Shown: piece after piece, positions 1 through 9,349 of the stretch | Layout: the number at the start of each line of letters is the position of its first letter | How positions within the stretch are numbered: position 1 is the first letter of the stretch | DNA from: Chitinophaga pinensis | GTDB taxonomy: Bacteria; Bacteroidota; Bacteroidia; Flavobacteriales_D; Crocinitomicaceae | DNA: 46,860 bases | NCBI GenBank assembly: GCA_945883825.1 | Contig: CAMCYF010000017.1 | Location: 1-46,860 of the forward strand | Reading direction: 5' to 3' | Made by a program: the position numbers and the translations under genes | The notes under the pieces: model-generated | Told to the model about the DNA's origin: nothing | The model's input: the letters and a program-made list of their open reading frames with translations, nothing else | Database searches by the model: none

Positions 1-2182
1 TTCTCAATTCTATTTGCGAATAATCTACAGCCATTAATTTATGATCCTTATCTCGCGAAACAAAAGCGCGGCGAATTTCCCTGCCTTTTTCTGAGCGAAT
101 TGGAATATTTTGAAGGTTTGGATTATTAGAGCTCAAGCGACCAGTTGCAGTTACTGTTTGCATAAAATTTGTATGAATACGTCCATCATTTTGGTCGCAA
201 TAAGTAGGTAGCGCATCTACATACGTGCTTTTCAGTTTCCGCAGCTGCCGGTATTCTAAAATTAAAGGAACAATTGGGTGATCGTGCTTGTGTTTTTCTA
301 AAACATCTTCAGAAGTTGCATATTGCCCCGTCTTTGTCTTTTTTGCTTTCGCTGAAATTTTTAACTTCTCAAAGAGAACTTCGCCCATTTGTTTCGGTGA
401 ATCTGTATTAAACTCCATTCCAGCTAATTCTTTAATTTGAGAATCTAAATCAATTAAGGTGCTGTCTAGTTCTTTTGAGTATACAGCTAATGCTTTAGAA
501 TCAATTGCTATTCCCTCCTCTTCCATTTCCATCAAGACTTCCACGAGCGGCATTTCCAGGTCATAAAATAAATTCTTGAGATGTGGTTTCTTTATTTCTT
601 TTTCAAAAATATGTTTTAGCTGAAGTGTAATATCTGCATCTTCACAGGCATAGTCTGAAATTTCAGAAGGTTCTAAATCGCGCATATTCCCCTGCGATTT
701 TCCTTTTTTTCCGATGAGCGTTTCAATTGAAATTGCCTGATAATTCAAATAGTGCTGCGCTAGAAAATCCATGTTTTGACGAGCTTCAGGATTTATTAAA
801 TAGTGAGCAATCATGGTGTCAAAAGTAGGAGCTGCAAGGGAAATGCCATAGCGAGACAAGACCTTTAAATCGTATTTAATATTGTGTGCGATTTTTTCTA
901 TTCCAGTATTTTGGAAGAAAGGCATAAATTCATGGATAATGCTTTTGGCGGAGGCATATTCCTGCGGTATCGCAACATAAAATGCTTCACGCGCTTTGTA
1001 AGAAAAAGAAATTCCCACTAAATCTGCCTGCCTTGCATCTATATTTGTTGTCTCTGTGTCAAAGCAAACTTGTTTTTGGGTAAGTAAAATTTCTAAAAGC
1101 TCTTTTCTTTCCTCTGCCGTGCTAATTAAGTGATAACTTGGTCTTTCTGTAACAATAGTTTTATACGCCGCTGTAATTACTGGTTCATGGACTTCAACCA
1201 TGCTTTGCGTTCCAAATAAATCTAATTGAGAAGAATTGGAACTTTGTGTTTTATTTGGGGCAAGTGGACTTGGCGCTTGAGTCAGAGTAATTTCTTCACC
1301 TAAAATTCTCCGACTAAGGTTCAAAAATTCTAACTCTGTAAAAATCTCTCTTATTTTGTCTTTGTCAACATCACACATGATTAGTTTTTCCTCCTCAAAA
1401 TCAATTTTTACATCCGTAATAATCGTTGCAAGCATTTTAGATGTAAGCCCTTGATCTGCAAAATTTATCACGTTCTCTTGCTGCTTTCCTTTTAGTTCAT
1501 GGGCATTAGCGATGAGGTTTTCAATGGATCCATATTGTGCAATTAGCAGCTTTGATGTTTTTTCGCCAATTCCTGGAATTCCTGGAATATTATCTGATGC
1601 ATCACCCCAAAGCCCTAAAATGTCAATTACTTGACTAGGATTTTGCACTTCAAATTTTTCACAAACTTCTTTAACACCTAATATTTCGGGGGGATTTCCC
1701 CCTCGTCCAGGCTTATAAATAAACGCTGTTTCTGTAACTAATTGACAATAATCTTTGTCTGGTGTCATCATATAGGTGATAAATCCACGCTGATCGGCAA
1801 TTTTAGCAATTGTTCCAACCACATCGTCTGCTTCAAAACCAGCAACTTCTAAAATCGGAACATTAAAAGCTTCGACAATGCGTTTTATTGGTTGTATCAT
1901 AGACCGAATATCTTCTGGCATTTCTTCGCGCTGTGCTTTGTATGCTTCAAATTGCTCTTGTCGGTGTGCCGAACCTCCTGGCGGATCAAATACAACAGCT
2001 AGATGCGTAGGTTTTTCATTTTTTATAACGTCAATTAACACATTTGTAAAACCAAAGGCTGCAGATGTATTTTGACCTTTGGAATTAACCCTTGGATTCT
2101 TCGCGAAAGCAAAATAGGCACGGTAAATCAATGCAAAAGCATCAAGTAGAAATAATTTTTTAGGTGCGGCAGGGCTTAACAT
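1..2182 (-). CDS. polA: DNA polymerase I, 5' portion (C-terminus beyond window)
   Basis: Family A DNA polymerase for Okazaki-fragment processing and repair. I translated 727 codons before the window edge. The N-terminal 5' nuclease domain (about residues 1-290) keeps its acidic metal ligands, for example D14, the EADD cluster at 118-121 and D142/D144 in TPDKDY. The 3'-5' exonuclease domain follows and its motif I, FDTET with D375 and E377, is intact, so proofreading should be active. The polymerase domain starts near residue 560 and is cut in motif A (AVDYSQIELR), so motifs B and C and about 200 residues are missing. The ATG overlaps the stop of the upstream lipoprotein gene as TAATG, which suggests translational coupling. 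Family assignment is very secure; the truncation is only the window edge. Confidence 0.97.
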   Translation of the reverse strand, partial: MLSPAAPKKLFLLDAFALIYRAYFAFAKNPRVNSKGQNTSAAFGFTNVLIDVIKNEKPTHLAVVFDPPGGSAHRQEQFEAYKAQREEMPEDIRSMIQPIKRIVEAFNVPILEVAGFEADDVVGTIAKIADQRGFITYMMTPDKDYCQLVTETAFIYKPGRGGNPPEILGVKEVCEKFEVQNPSQVIDILGLWGDASDNIPGIPGIGEKTSKLLIAQYGSIENLIANAHELKGKQQENVINFADQGLTSKMLATIITDVKIDFEEEKLIMCDVDKDKIREIFTELEFLNLSRRILGEEITLTQAPSPLAPNKTQSSNSSQLDLFGTQSMVEVHEPVITAAYKTIVTERPSYHLISTAEERKELLEILLTQKQVCFDTETTNIDARQADLVGISFSYKAREAFYVAIPQEYASAKSIIHEFMPFFQNTGIEKIAHNIKYDLKVLSRYGISLAAPTFDTMIAHYLINPEARQNMDFLAQHYLNYQAISIETLIGKKGKSQGNMRDLEPSEISDYACEDADITLQLKHIFEKEIKKPHLKNLFYDLEMPLVEVLMEMEEEGIAIDSKALAVYSKELDSTLIDLDSQIKELAGMEFNTDSPKQMGEVLFEKLKISAKAKKTKTGQYATSEDVLEKHKHDHPIVPLILEYRQLRKLKSTYVDALPTYCDQNDGRIHTNFMQTVTATGRLSSNNPNLQNIPIRSEKGREIRRAFVSRDKDHKLMAVDYSQIELR

Positions 2183-2649
2183 TAATCTTTTTGGTTAAAG
2201 GTATTTAATACTTTTGGGGAAATTGATTTTGAAAATGACAGCGGGAATTTTTTTGTGAAAAACAATACGCCACCACGCACATCGCCTTCTAAATTTAACC
2301 TGATAGAATCTTGCATGCTGAAGGTCAACATTCTCATCAGAGCTCCCTTTTCAAGTGATAAATTCATGGGAATTTCAACTATCGTTTCCTTTTTTCGAGG
2401 CAATTTAATTGTCTTTTCTAAAGCAAGTATTCCTATTTTTCCGTCATCAACACTTAAGTTTAATGAAGTTTTTTTTACTTTCAAGGTATATGAATTTGGA
2501 TTTTTAAGTTTTACGCTTAAGGAAAAAGAAACCTGCTTAGCGTCCATTTTTCCCATTTTAAATCCTTCATAACCAATAAATTCTGGAAGCTCAAACGGTG
2601 CGCAGGAAGTTACAAAAATGAAAATAATAAAATAGCTTAGTATTTTCAT
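2182..2649 (-). CDS. LEA2/WHy-type lipoprotein
   Basis: A 155-residue small lipoprotein. The N-terminus is a short hydrophobic segment ending in VTSC (Cys16), a lipobox, so it should be lipid-anchored. The remainder is one beta-rich domain with the pattern of the LEA14/WHy fold: VSFSLSVKLKNPNSYTLKVK around residues 40-59, then alternating strands. The family occurs widely as small desiccation- or envelope-related lipoproteins of unknown exact role. The start overlaps the end of the M20 peptidase gene by four bases (ATGA) and the stop overlaps the polA start by one, so the three genes are probably one transcript. The link to polA is gene order only. Function is not known. Confidence 0.8.
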   Translation of the reverse strand: MKILSYFIIFIFVTSCAPFELPEFIGYEGFKMGKMDAKQVSFSLSVKLKNPNSYTLKVKKTSLNLSVDDGKIGILALEKTIKLPRKKETIVEIPMNLSLEKGALMRMLTFSMQDSIRLNLEGDVRGGVLFFTKKFPLSFSKSISPKVLNTFNQKD

Positions 2650-4040
2650 GGATTTGAATTTAACTCTGTGAAATACTTATAAAAGTACGGAATTGTTTCG
2701 ATTCCTTTGTAAAAATTAAAAAGTCCAAAGTGCTCATTTGGCGAATGAATTGCATCGCTATCTAAGCCAAATCCCATTAAAATTGTTTTTAAACCAAGTT
2801 CCCTTTCAAAAAGCGCAACAATCGGAATGCTACCGCCACTGCGAACGGGAATTGGTTTCTTTCCAAAAGATTTTTCGTAGGCCATGCTTGCTGCTTTGTA
2901 GCCAATAGAATCAATTGGTGTAACCGCTGCTTCTCCGCCATGGTGTGGCTTCACCAAAACTCGAACCGAATGGGGCGCAATTTTATTAAAATGATCTGTA
3001 AATAACGCTGTGATTTCCTCAGGATTTTGGTCTGGAACAAGGCGCATTGATATCTTTGCAAATGCTTTAGAAGCGATTACTGTTTTTGCGCCTTCACCAA
3101 TATATCCACCCCAAATACCATTTACATCTAAGGTTGGACGAATAGAACCTCGCTCCATTGTAGAATAATTTGCTTCACCCATTGTTTCCTTTAAATCTAA
3201 AGCTTTACAATATGCTTCGTGAGAAAACGGTGCTTTTGCCATTTCTTGACGTTCGGTGTCTGTTAATTCAACAACCTTATCATAAAAACCGGGGATGTTA
3301 ACTTTTCCATTTTCATCGTGCAACGAGGCAATCATTTCTGCAAGAACATTAATTGGATTTGCAACGCAGCCTCCGTATAAACCAGAATGTAAATCACGAT
3401 TTGGGCCGGTAACTTCCACCTCAACATAACTTAAGCCTCTTAATCCTGTTGTTACAGAGGGAACATCATTGGCTAACATTCCTGTATCAGATACAAGAAT
3501 GATGTCTGCTTTCAGTTTTTCTTTGTTTTCTTTTACAAAAATTGCAAGATTTCCACTTCCAACTTCCTCTTCCCCTTCTATCATAAATTTTACATTGCAG
3601 GGTAATTCAGCAGCGCTTAACATCGCCTCGACAGCTTTTAGATGCATAAACATTTGTCCCTTATCGTCGCAGGCCCCTCGAGCAAAAATTGCTCCTTCTG
3701 GATGAATCTCTGTCTTTTTTATTATTGGATCAAAAGGTGGAGAAGTCCATAAATCAATTGGATCAGCAGGTTGGACATCATAATGACCATATACCAAAAC
3801 TGTAGGTAATGAAGGGTCGATTATTTTTTCTCCATAAACAATGGGATAACCGGCAGTTTGGCAAATTTCAATCTTATCCAAACCAATTTCTTTAAAACTA
3901 TTTGCCAAGTGCTTCGCGCAATCGTTGACCTGTGATTTATACGCTGGATCAGCGGAAACAGAAGGGATTTTAAGTAAGATTATTAATTCATTTAAAAAGC
4001 GATCTGCTTGTTTAGAAATAAAATTTTGGGTGTTTTTCAT
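2646..4040 (-). CDS. M20 family dipeptidase
   Basis: A 464-residue cytosolic metallopeptidase of the M20/CNDP-like dipeptidase group; there is no signal peptide. The di-zinc site is complete: H86 and D88 in GHYDVQP, bridging D125 in RGACDDKGQ, the catalytic EGEEEVGSG cluster at 155-163, D185 in SDTGM, and the late His432 in IHSPNEHF. The lid/dimerisation domain (about 200-320) includes RDLHSGLYGG, where H218 normally reaches into the partner active site. Length is normal for the family. It probably hydrolyses dipeptides or N-acyl amino acids; the exact substrate cannot be read from the sequence. It is the first gene of a minus-strand cluster leading into the lipoprotein and polA. Confidence 0.92.
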   Translation of the reverse strand: MKNTQNFISKQADRFLNELIILLKIPSVSADPAYKSQVNDCAKHLANSFKEIGLDKIEICQTAGYPIVYGEKIIDPSLPTVLVYGHYDVQPADPIDLWTSPPFDPIIKKTEIHPEGAIFARGACDDKGQMFMHLKAVEAMLSAAELPCNVKFMIEGEEEVGSGNLAIFVKENKEKLKADIILVSDTGMLANDVPSVTTGLRGLSYVEVEVTGPNRDLHSGLYGGCVANPINVLAEMIASLHDENGKVNIPGFYDKVVELTDTERQEMAKAPFSHEAYCKALDLKETMGEANYSTMERGSIRPTLDVNGIWGGYIGEGAKTVIASKAFAKISMRLVPDQNPEEITALFTDHFNKIAPHSVRVLVKPHHGGEAAVTPIDSIGYKAASMAYEKSFGKKPIPVRSGGSIPIVALFERELGLKTILMGFGLDSDAIHSPNEHFGLFNFYKGIETIPYFYKYFTELNSNP

Positions 4041-4105
4041 TGCTGGATTTTTAGGCTTTCAAAATTGCGAAATATTGCTGGTTTTTTAGACTTAATTAAA
4101 AACAT

Positions 4106-4113
4106 TATTTTTG
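4106..4113 (+). promoter_or_regulatory. Putative -7 promoter element (TATTTTTG)
   Basis: TATTTTTG matches the Bacteroidota TAnnTTTG element and lies 60 bases upstream of the choice-of-anchor-L gene. No TTTG is found at the usual distance upstream, only a T-rich stretch, so the assignment is moderate. Confidence 0.4.
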
Positions 4114-4173
4114 TCATGCAACTAATAAGAAAAATGTAGTGTCTTGTTTTTTAAACTTTAACGATCTATTCAT

Positions 4174-6399
4174 ATGATAAAATTTATCAGTTCATTTGTT
4201 TTTGTGTCATTAAACCTAATGGTATTTTCTCAAAGTGTAGTAGTTTCAAACGCTCAAACTCCAACACAACTTATAAATAATGTTTTACTGGGAATGGGAG
4301 TTACTGCATCAAATATTACTATAAATGGCAGTCCACTTAATGCAAATAATGCACAGGGAAATGTAGTAAGCTTTACAAATACAAATCCTGCTTTTCCAAT
4401 TAGTTCTGGTTTATTATTAACCACAGGGAATGCCATTGCAGCACAAGGGCCGAATAATTCTACAAACCTTGCTAACAATCTGCCTGCCACGGCAAGTGTC
4501 GCATCCGATCCACATTTAAATATTTTAGCGGCTGGAACTGTAACAAATGGTGTTGTTTTAGAGTTTGATTTTATCCCAACAGGTGACACCTTAAATTTTA
4601 GATACATCTTTGGTTCGGAAGAATACCCTGAATTTTCTCCTTCAACATTTAATGATGCTTTTGGCTTGTTTCTATGGGGTCCAGGAATTAGCGGGCCTTA
4701 TGCCTTAGCAGGATATGCAAATGGTGCAAATATTGCTACAATTCCTGGGGGAATTCCTGTAACAATAAACAATGTAGGAGATGCTTCTAATACTGCGTAT
4801 TACGTTTTTAATGATAACGGCTCTACTTATGGAAACGCAATCCAATACGATGGAACCACCGTTCTACTAACTGCAGCTGCATCTGTTCAATGCAATCAAA
4901 CCTATCATATAAAACTTGCGATTTCTAATGTCTCAGATCAGGCTTATGATTCAGGAGTATTTCTAGAAGCGAATAGTTTTTCATCAAATGTTGTAGACGT
5001 TGCTGTGGCAACTGTGTCTGGAGATACTACAATTATTGAGGGTTGTAATTTTGCAGATATTGTTTTTACAAGACCCGAGGGGAACATGCTTGATACACTC
5101 TCTATAATTTATACAATTGGAGGAACTGCAACGGAAGGTGTTGATTATAATAATTTAATCGATACGATTGTGTTTTTACCAGGAGTAGATACTGTTATTT
5201 TAAATTTAACTCCTATTCAAGATGGCTCAATAGAAGGTATTGAGTCTATTATTATTTCTGTTAATATCATCAATCCTTGTGGCGATACCATTACTTCAGA
5301 TGGTATAATTTATGTCTGGGATGGACCTACTATTGATACGCTAATATCTACGAATGCTGTGTGTATAGCTAATGGTTCTGTTTCTGTTGCAATTGTTGAC
5401 CCAATATTTCCTGCCACTTATAATTGGACAGGGCCGGGAGGATCTTCTAGTATGCAAACTTGGACCTCACTTGATCCCGGTTGGTATACCGTTACGGTAA
5501 CTCAAGCAGGGTGTTCGACAACTGATAGTATAGAAGTTTTACTTGATTCACCACCTCCCATAATTGATACACTAGAATCTACGAATACTAATTGTAACCC
5601 TATTGGATCGGCATCTGTTTTACTTGTTAACCCATCAGTACCTGCTATTTACAGTTGGATAGGGCCGGGAGGGTTGTCGTTTAATACGCAAACTTGGAGC
5701 TCACTTGATGCCGGTTGGTATACCGTTACGGTAACTCAAGCTGGCTGTGTGGAATCGGATAGTGTGGAGGTTTTACTTGATCCAGATCCAGTTGCTAATT
5801 TTAATTTTACACCCCCTTTGTCAAATTGCCAGCCTGTAACGTATTCTTTTGTAAATAATAGTAATGCAACTAATTACATTTGGAATTTTGGTAATGGGGA
5901 ACCTCCTAGTATAGAAAGCAGCCCCACGCAAATTTATTTAGATGAGCCCTTTGGAAACATAACTGTTACATTAATTGTGTTTAATAACGATATATTATGT
6001 TCTGATACTATTGATACAACAATTGATCTTGATGTTTGTGATTGCACTAATCCTTCAGCATTAAATTTCAATCCATTAGCAAATATCGACGATGGCTCAT
6101 GTACTCCGGAGGTATATGCACCGAATGTCTTTACACCAAATTCAGATTCTCAGAATCCAACATTCTTTTTAAGTGGAAAAAATATAGTTTCTTTGGAGTT
6201 AAACATTTTAAATCGTTGGGGATCAGTTGTTTTTTCTCAAAGCAGTTCTGATTTAGTAAATAATAACCCTTCTTGGGATGGGAAAATAGATGGCGACTTG
6301 GCGAAGGAAGGAATTTACTTTTATATTTATAAAGCCACGAGTATTTCCAATCAAATTATTGAAGGGCACGGATTTTTACACTTAATCTTAGATAAATAA
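4174..6399 (+). CDS. Secreted choice-of-anchor L / T9SS type B protein
   Basis: A 741-residue secreted surface protein. A signal peptide (about 1-20, ending FSQ) is followed by a choice-of-anchor L domain (about 30-255) recognised by FIFGSEEYPEF-like residues and FNDAFGLFLWGPG. A Calx-beta-like domain follows (about 270-375, with GTATEGVDY), then two 78-residue SprB-like repeats (about 386-535), a PKD domain with YIWNFGNGEP (about 535-625), and a Cys motif DCTNPSALNFNP ending DDGSC. The last 90 residues are a gliding-motility-type (CHU_C) T9SS type B sorting domain with NVFTPN and ILNRWGSVVF. It should be exported by Sec and T9SS and stay on the surface or polymerise outside. An adhesin or matrix role is inference. 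It is divergent from the M20 peptidase gene. Confidence 0.9.
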   Translation: MIKFISSFVFVSLNLMVFSQSVVVSNAQTPTQLINNVLLGMGVTASNITINGSPLNANNAQGNVVSFTNTNPAFPISSGLLLTTGNAIAAQGPNNSTNLANNLPATASVASDPHLNILAAGTVTNGVVLEFDFIPTGDTLNFRYIFGSEEYPEFSPSTFNDAFGLFLWGPGISGPYALAGYANGANIATIPGGIPVTINNVGDASNTAYYVFNDNGSTYGNAIQYDGTTVLLTAAASVQCNQTYHIKLAISNVSDQAYDSGVFLEANSFSSNVVDVAVATVSGDTTIIEGCNFADIVFTRPEGNMLDTLSIIYTIGGTATEGVDYNNLIDTIVFLPGVDTVILNLTPIQDGSIEGIESIIISVNIINPCGDTITSDGIIYVWDGPTIDTLISTNAVCIANGSVSVAIVDPIFPATYNWTGPGGSSSMQTWTSLDPGWYTVTVTQAGCSTTDSIEVLLDSPPPIIDTLESTNTNCNPIGSASVLLVNPSVPAIYSWIGPGGLSFNTQTWSSLDAGWYTVTVTQAGCVESDSVEVLLDPDPVANFNFTPPLSNCQPVTYSFVNNSNATNYIWNFGNGEPPSIESSPTQIYLDEPFGNITVTLIVFNNDILCSDTIDTTIDLDVCDCTNPSALNFNPLANIDDGSCTPEVYAPNVFTPNSDSQNPTFFLSGKNIVSLELNILNRWGSVVFSQSSSDLVNNNPSWDGKIDGDLAKEGIYFYIYKATSISNQIIEGHGFLHLILDK
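5332..5785 (+). repeat. Two tandem 78-codon SprB-like repeats
   Basis: Inside the choice-of-anchor-L gene a 234-base unit occurs twice. The second half of each unit is nearly identical at DNA level: the segment containing GGTTGGTATACCGTTACG at 5479 recurs at 5713 with the flanking bases mostly unchanged. This implies a recent duplication or homogenisation. Confidence 0.8.
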
Positions 6400-6418
6400 A
6401 AATAAGAGTAAGCAATCC

Positions 6419-8116
6419 ATGAAAAAGATTTGGGTTTTTGTTAGCGCACTTGGCGTCTTAATTTTTTTTGGGGTTTATCTTTTTGGAGGTTTATCAAAAG
6501 TTGCTCTTGGCAATAAAGTCTATGGCGGGGTTTTCACTTATTATTCTTCTGAAAAGCAAAATTGCTATTTTCCTTTAAGCTCAAATTCCATCAATGAACA
6601 AAGGGTTTTATCTCAGATCTTTGAGCCTTTATTGATAATCGACGCTAAAAATAAAATAATTGGTAATCTCGCTGAAAATTTTACTGTAAGCCAAGATTAC
6701 AAAACAATACAGCTTAAAATTAGATCGGCTGTGTATTTTCATGCTGACCCTTGTTTTGGTGGAAGTACAAATAAAATGACTGTTGAAGATGTAAAATTTT
6801 CTCTAGAATTTGCTTGTTCTGCGAGCCCCTTAAATAAACTAAGTCATTTCCTAAAAGACAAGATTGTTGGGGCTGAAGCCTTTTATAAACTTTCAAGAAT
6901 CTCTTTCCCTAAATCTGGAGTTTCAGGAATAACCATAATAGATGAGAATACGATTGAGATTAAATTAACGAATTCTTATACCAGCTTTTTAAATATCCTA
7001 ACGCATCCTAATTTAACGGTTTTCTCAAAAAGAGCATATGACTATTATGGGGTGGAAATCGTAAAACATGCTGTTGGAACTGGCTGTTTCTTCTTAGGTG
7101 AAGCGACTGAAAATGGTGTTTCACTTTTGAGAAACAACAATTATTGGAAAAAAGATGAATTTGGTAAACAACTGCCGTTTTTAGATGAAATAAAGGTGGT
7201 CTACTCAAAAAATGAGCATGAGCAATATATTGCATTTGGTCATAAGAAGGCTGATATCCTTTTTGAGCTGCCATTGGAAAATTTAGATGATGCTTTCGGT
7301 TCGCTCTCTTCTGCAAAAAACGGGGGAAATTTACTCCACAAAATAATTTATAAAAAAGGTTCTAAAATAAATTATTTGGCTTTTGACTGCCAATCATTTC
7401 CTTTTAACAACGAAAAAGTTAGACGCGCATTTAGCTTAGCAATAGATAAAAAATTCATCTGTGATGAAGTGTTAAATGGCGATGGGAGGCCAGCAGAATT
7501 CGGATTTGTGCCAGAGTGTAATTTTTATACTCCCAACAAAAGTGAACGTGTGGAATACAATCCTGAACTTGCAAAAAAACTTTTTTATGAGTCTGGCTTC
7601 ACGACAAACAATCCCTTTCCAAAACTTGACTTATTTGTCAGTAGTGCAAAGGGGAGTTTAGTTGATAAGTGGTGTAGAGCTCTTGTAAAACAATTAAACA
7701 CAATTTTAGATCTTGAATTACGCGTTGTAAATTGCAACTTAAAAGAAAAAAATAACTTTATTGCAAGTAAACAAGCTAAGATTTGGAGGACTGGTTGGGC
7801 AGCAGATTATGCAGATGCAGATTCCTTCCTTGAGTTGTTTTGCAGTCAAAATAAAAGTGAAAACAACCAAACCCGTTTCTATAATAAAGAATATGATCGG
7901 CTTTTTTTAGCGTCGCAAATTACGACGAGTCAAGAAGAGAGAAATAAACTACAGCGGAAGATAGATAAGCTTATCATTAAAACCCCAATAGTTATTCCGG
8001 TTTTTAGCGAGGATATTTTTGTGGTTATTAATCTGCGCGTTAGAGATTTTGAATTTAATGAGTTAGGATTAATTGATTTTTCGAAAATTTATTTGAAAGA
8101 AATTCAAATAGATTAA
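6419..8116 (+). CDS. ABC transporter solute-binding protein, family 5
   Basis: A 565-residue extracytoplasmic binding protein of the SBP_bac_5 (peptide/nickel/opine) family. The N-terminal hydrophobic stretch (about 5-25) has no lipobox cysteine, so it is either cleaved or stays as a membrane anchor. Family hallmarks in order: EQRVLSQIFEPLL near the start of the mature part, ENFTVSQDYKTIQLKIR, MTVEDVKFSLEFA, NEKVRRAFSLAIDKK around the middle, and a C-terminal WAADYADADSFLELF that aligns with the usual GWxxDYPDPxxFL ligand-pocket region. The gene starts 19 bases after the T9SS-B gene. No permease or ATPase genes are adjacent, so the partner transporter must be elsewhere. Its 3' end overlaps the convergent dioxygenase gene by four bases. 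Family assignment is secure; the ligand is unknown. Confidence 0.87.
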   Translation: MKKIWVFVSALGVLIFFGVYLFGGLSKVALGNKVYGGVFTYYSSEKQNCYFPLSSNSINEQRVLSQIFEPLLIIDAKNKIIGNLAENFTVSQDYKTIQLKIRSAVYFHADPCFGGSTNKMTVEDVKFSLEFACSASPLNKLSHFLKDKIVGAEAFYKLSRISFPKSGVSGITIIDENTIEIKLTNSYTSFLNILTHPNLTVFSKRAYDYYGVEIVKHAVGTGCFFLGEATENGVSLLRNNNYWKKDEFGKQLPFLDEIKVVYSKNEHEQYIAFGHKKADILFELPLENLDDAFGSLSSAKNGGNLLHKIIYKKGSKINYLAFDCQSFPFNNEKVRRAFSLAIDKKFICDEVLNGDGRPAEFGFVPECNFYTPNKSERVEYNPELAKKLFYESGFTTNNPFPKLDLFVSSAKGSLVDKWCRALVKQLNTILDLELRVVNCNLKEKNNFIASKQAKIWRTGWAADYADADSFLELFCSQNKSENNQTRFYNKEYDRLFLASQITTSQEERNKLQRKIDKLIIKTPIVIPVFSEDIFVVINLRVRDFEFNELGLIDFSKIYLKEIQID

Positions 8117-9069
8117 ATAGATTTCAAAGCTTCATCAACCCAAGCTTTGCCCCAGGTTTCTATTTCTTCGTTTGACCATAATTGAGGGTAAAAAATTCGC
8201 TTTTGAAGTCTTGGGGGCAAATATTTCTGCCAATTTGTGCTTCCTGTAGCGGGAATATCTTCTTCTGAACGAGCTAAATAGCGCACTGCCGATTTATAAT
8301 GCGCCAAAGGCCAATTAATATTGATGTTTATATCATTTCGACGTAGAGCGTCTATAATAACTTGATCTTTTTGGTCTTTCGTGCTTAATCTTAGGTAAAC
8401 CTGCCAAAGATTATTTGTTTTACACTTCTCTCCAAGCGAAAGGAGCGTTTTTTTATACCGCTCTTCAAATTGTGTAAGTGTCAAGGTCTTTTTTCCGGAA
8501 TCCATTTCTGTAGCACCTTCTTTCCAATAAACACATTCGAACATTTCAGTTATTGTAGAAGAAGCAGAAAATTTAGTGCGCTTATCTTTCGCTACAAGGT
8601 TTATAAAATCACTGCTGAATATTTCTATTTTTCGGTATTGCACCGACTGAAATCCGCTTGCAGGCAATAAAGACATTCTAAATTTTAAAAATTGCTCCCG
8701 CTCCATTCCATCTACCATAATCTCAAAACTTTGAATTAATGCTTCAAAATAACGATTAATTCTACCTACACGGGAAAGGAAAAAGTCTTTGTCTATTTTT
8801 ACTTGTGCTCCTAATTGCTCAAATTCATTTAGCGCTAATTTAAAGTATAACTCCGTGATTTGGTGATACATAATAAATACCTGTTCATCTGGAAATTGTG
8901 TCTTCGGTTTTTGTAAGCTCAATAAGGTGTCTAATTCTATATAATCCCAATATGTGGTAACATCAGCGTGTAGCAAGCCATCTAAATAAGAAGATAAATC
9001 TTGCCCAAGTGCGCTGTATTTTTGCTCAAGTAGTTTTAATTTTTGTTGGATTTCAGGTGATATTTCCAT
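8113..9069 (-). CDS. kynA: Tryptophan 2,3-dioxygenase
   Basis: A 318-residue haem enzyme that opens the indole ring of L-tryptophan to N-formylkynurenine, the first step of the kynurenine route. The family signatures are present: H69 in FIMYHQITELYFK (active-site His), R131 in FRMSLLPASGFQSVQYR (substrate carboxylate), the haem-ligand His257 in LAHYKSAVRYL, and T275 in IPATGSTNWQKYL, which replaces the more usual GTGG. The divergence around this last loop places it in the less common Bacteroidota-like branch. Other kynurenine-pathway genes are not present nearby. It is a single-gene unit facing the solute-binding protein gene; the stop codons share TTAA. A palindrome lies just upstream. Confidence 0.92.
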   Translation of the reverse strand: MEISPEIQQKLKLLEQKYSALGQDLSSYLDGLLHADVTTYWDYIELDTLLSLQKPKTQFPDEQVFIMYHQITELYFKLALNEFEQLGAQVKIDKDFFLSRVGRINRYFEALIQSFEIMVDGMEREQFLKFRMSLLPASGFQSVQYRKIEIFSSDFINLVAKDKRTKFSASSTITEMFECVYWKEGATEMDSGKKTLTLTQFEERYKKTLLSLGEKCKTNNLWQVYLRLSTKDQKDQVIIDALRRNDINININWPLAHYKSAVRYLARSEEDIPATGSTNWQKYLPPRLQKRIFYPQLWSNEEIETWGKAWVDEALKSI

Positions 9070-9085
9070 GCAATGTGTTTTACAG

Positions 9086-9103
9086 TTTCCTAAATTAAGG
9101 AAA
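9086..9103. promoter_or_regulatory. Imperfect palindrome upstream of kynA
   Basis: TTTCCTAAATTAAGGAAA has 6-base arms TTTCCT/AGGAAA around AAATTA. It lies 17 bases upstream of the kynA start on the minus strand and is a candidate operator. No known regulator is assigned. Confidence 0.35.
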
Positions 9104-9141
9104 ATTAGCGTTCTTGTTGTCTGTTTCTTTTTTGGATAACG

Positions 9142-9169
9142 AAAAAAGGCCGGTTCTTAGCCAGCCTTT
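9142..9169 (-). terminator. Intrinsic terminator after the 52-residue membrane protein gene
   Basis: Read on the minus strand, AAAGGCTGG - CTAAGAA - CCGGCCTTT forms a hairpin with one mismatch and runs into six T residues. It lies 22 bases after the stop of the small membrane protein gene and in the right orientation to end its transcript. Confidence 0.75.
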
Positions 9170-9190
9170 ACTATTTAGTAGTAAATAAAT

Positions 9191-9349
9191 CTATGATTTT
9201 TTTTCTTCTTCAAAAATCCTTTTTGGACGTAATTGCTCGAATAACCCTAAGGTTATCCAATAAGGCAGAATAAAGCCCATTAGGAATATTAGCATCCAAA
9301 ATGCCATTCCGAAAATTAAAAGAAACAATACAATGCCGAAAGTGTTCAT
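9191..9349 (-). CDS. Small membrane protein (52 residues)
   Basis: A 52-codon reading frame starting at ATG and ending TAG. The product has one long hydrophobic region (about residues 4-37, possibly a helical hairpin: FGIVLFLLIFGMAFW then MLIFLMGFILPYWITLGL) and a charged cytoplasmic-looking tail ending RPKRIFEEEKKS. Support for a real gene comes from the composition, the clean start, and an intrinsic terminator just downstream in the same direction. It lies alone between kynA and the sdh operon. I do not recognise the family and assign no function. Confidence 0.6.
   Translation of the reverse strand: MNTFGIVLFLLIFGMAFWMLIFLMGFILPYWITLGLFEQLRPKRIFEEEKKS

Noticed and set aside
1878..2075. Plus-strand frame inside polA
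   Set aside because: It is opposite a clearly conserved polA exonuclease domain and has no recognisable product.
4039..4081. Direct repeat ATTGCTGG twice around the M20 start codon
   Set aside because: Only eight bases long and one copy spans the start codon; nothing supports a function.
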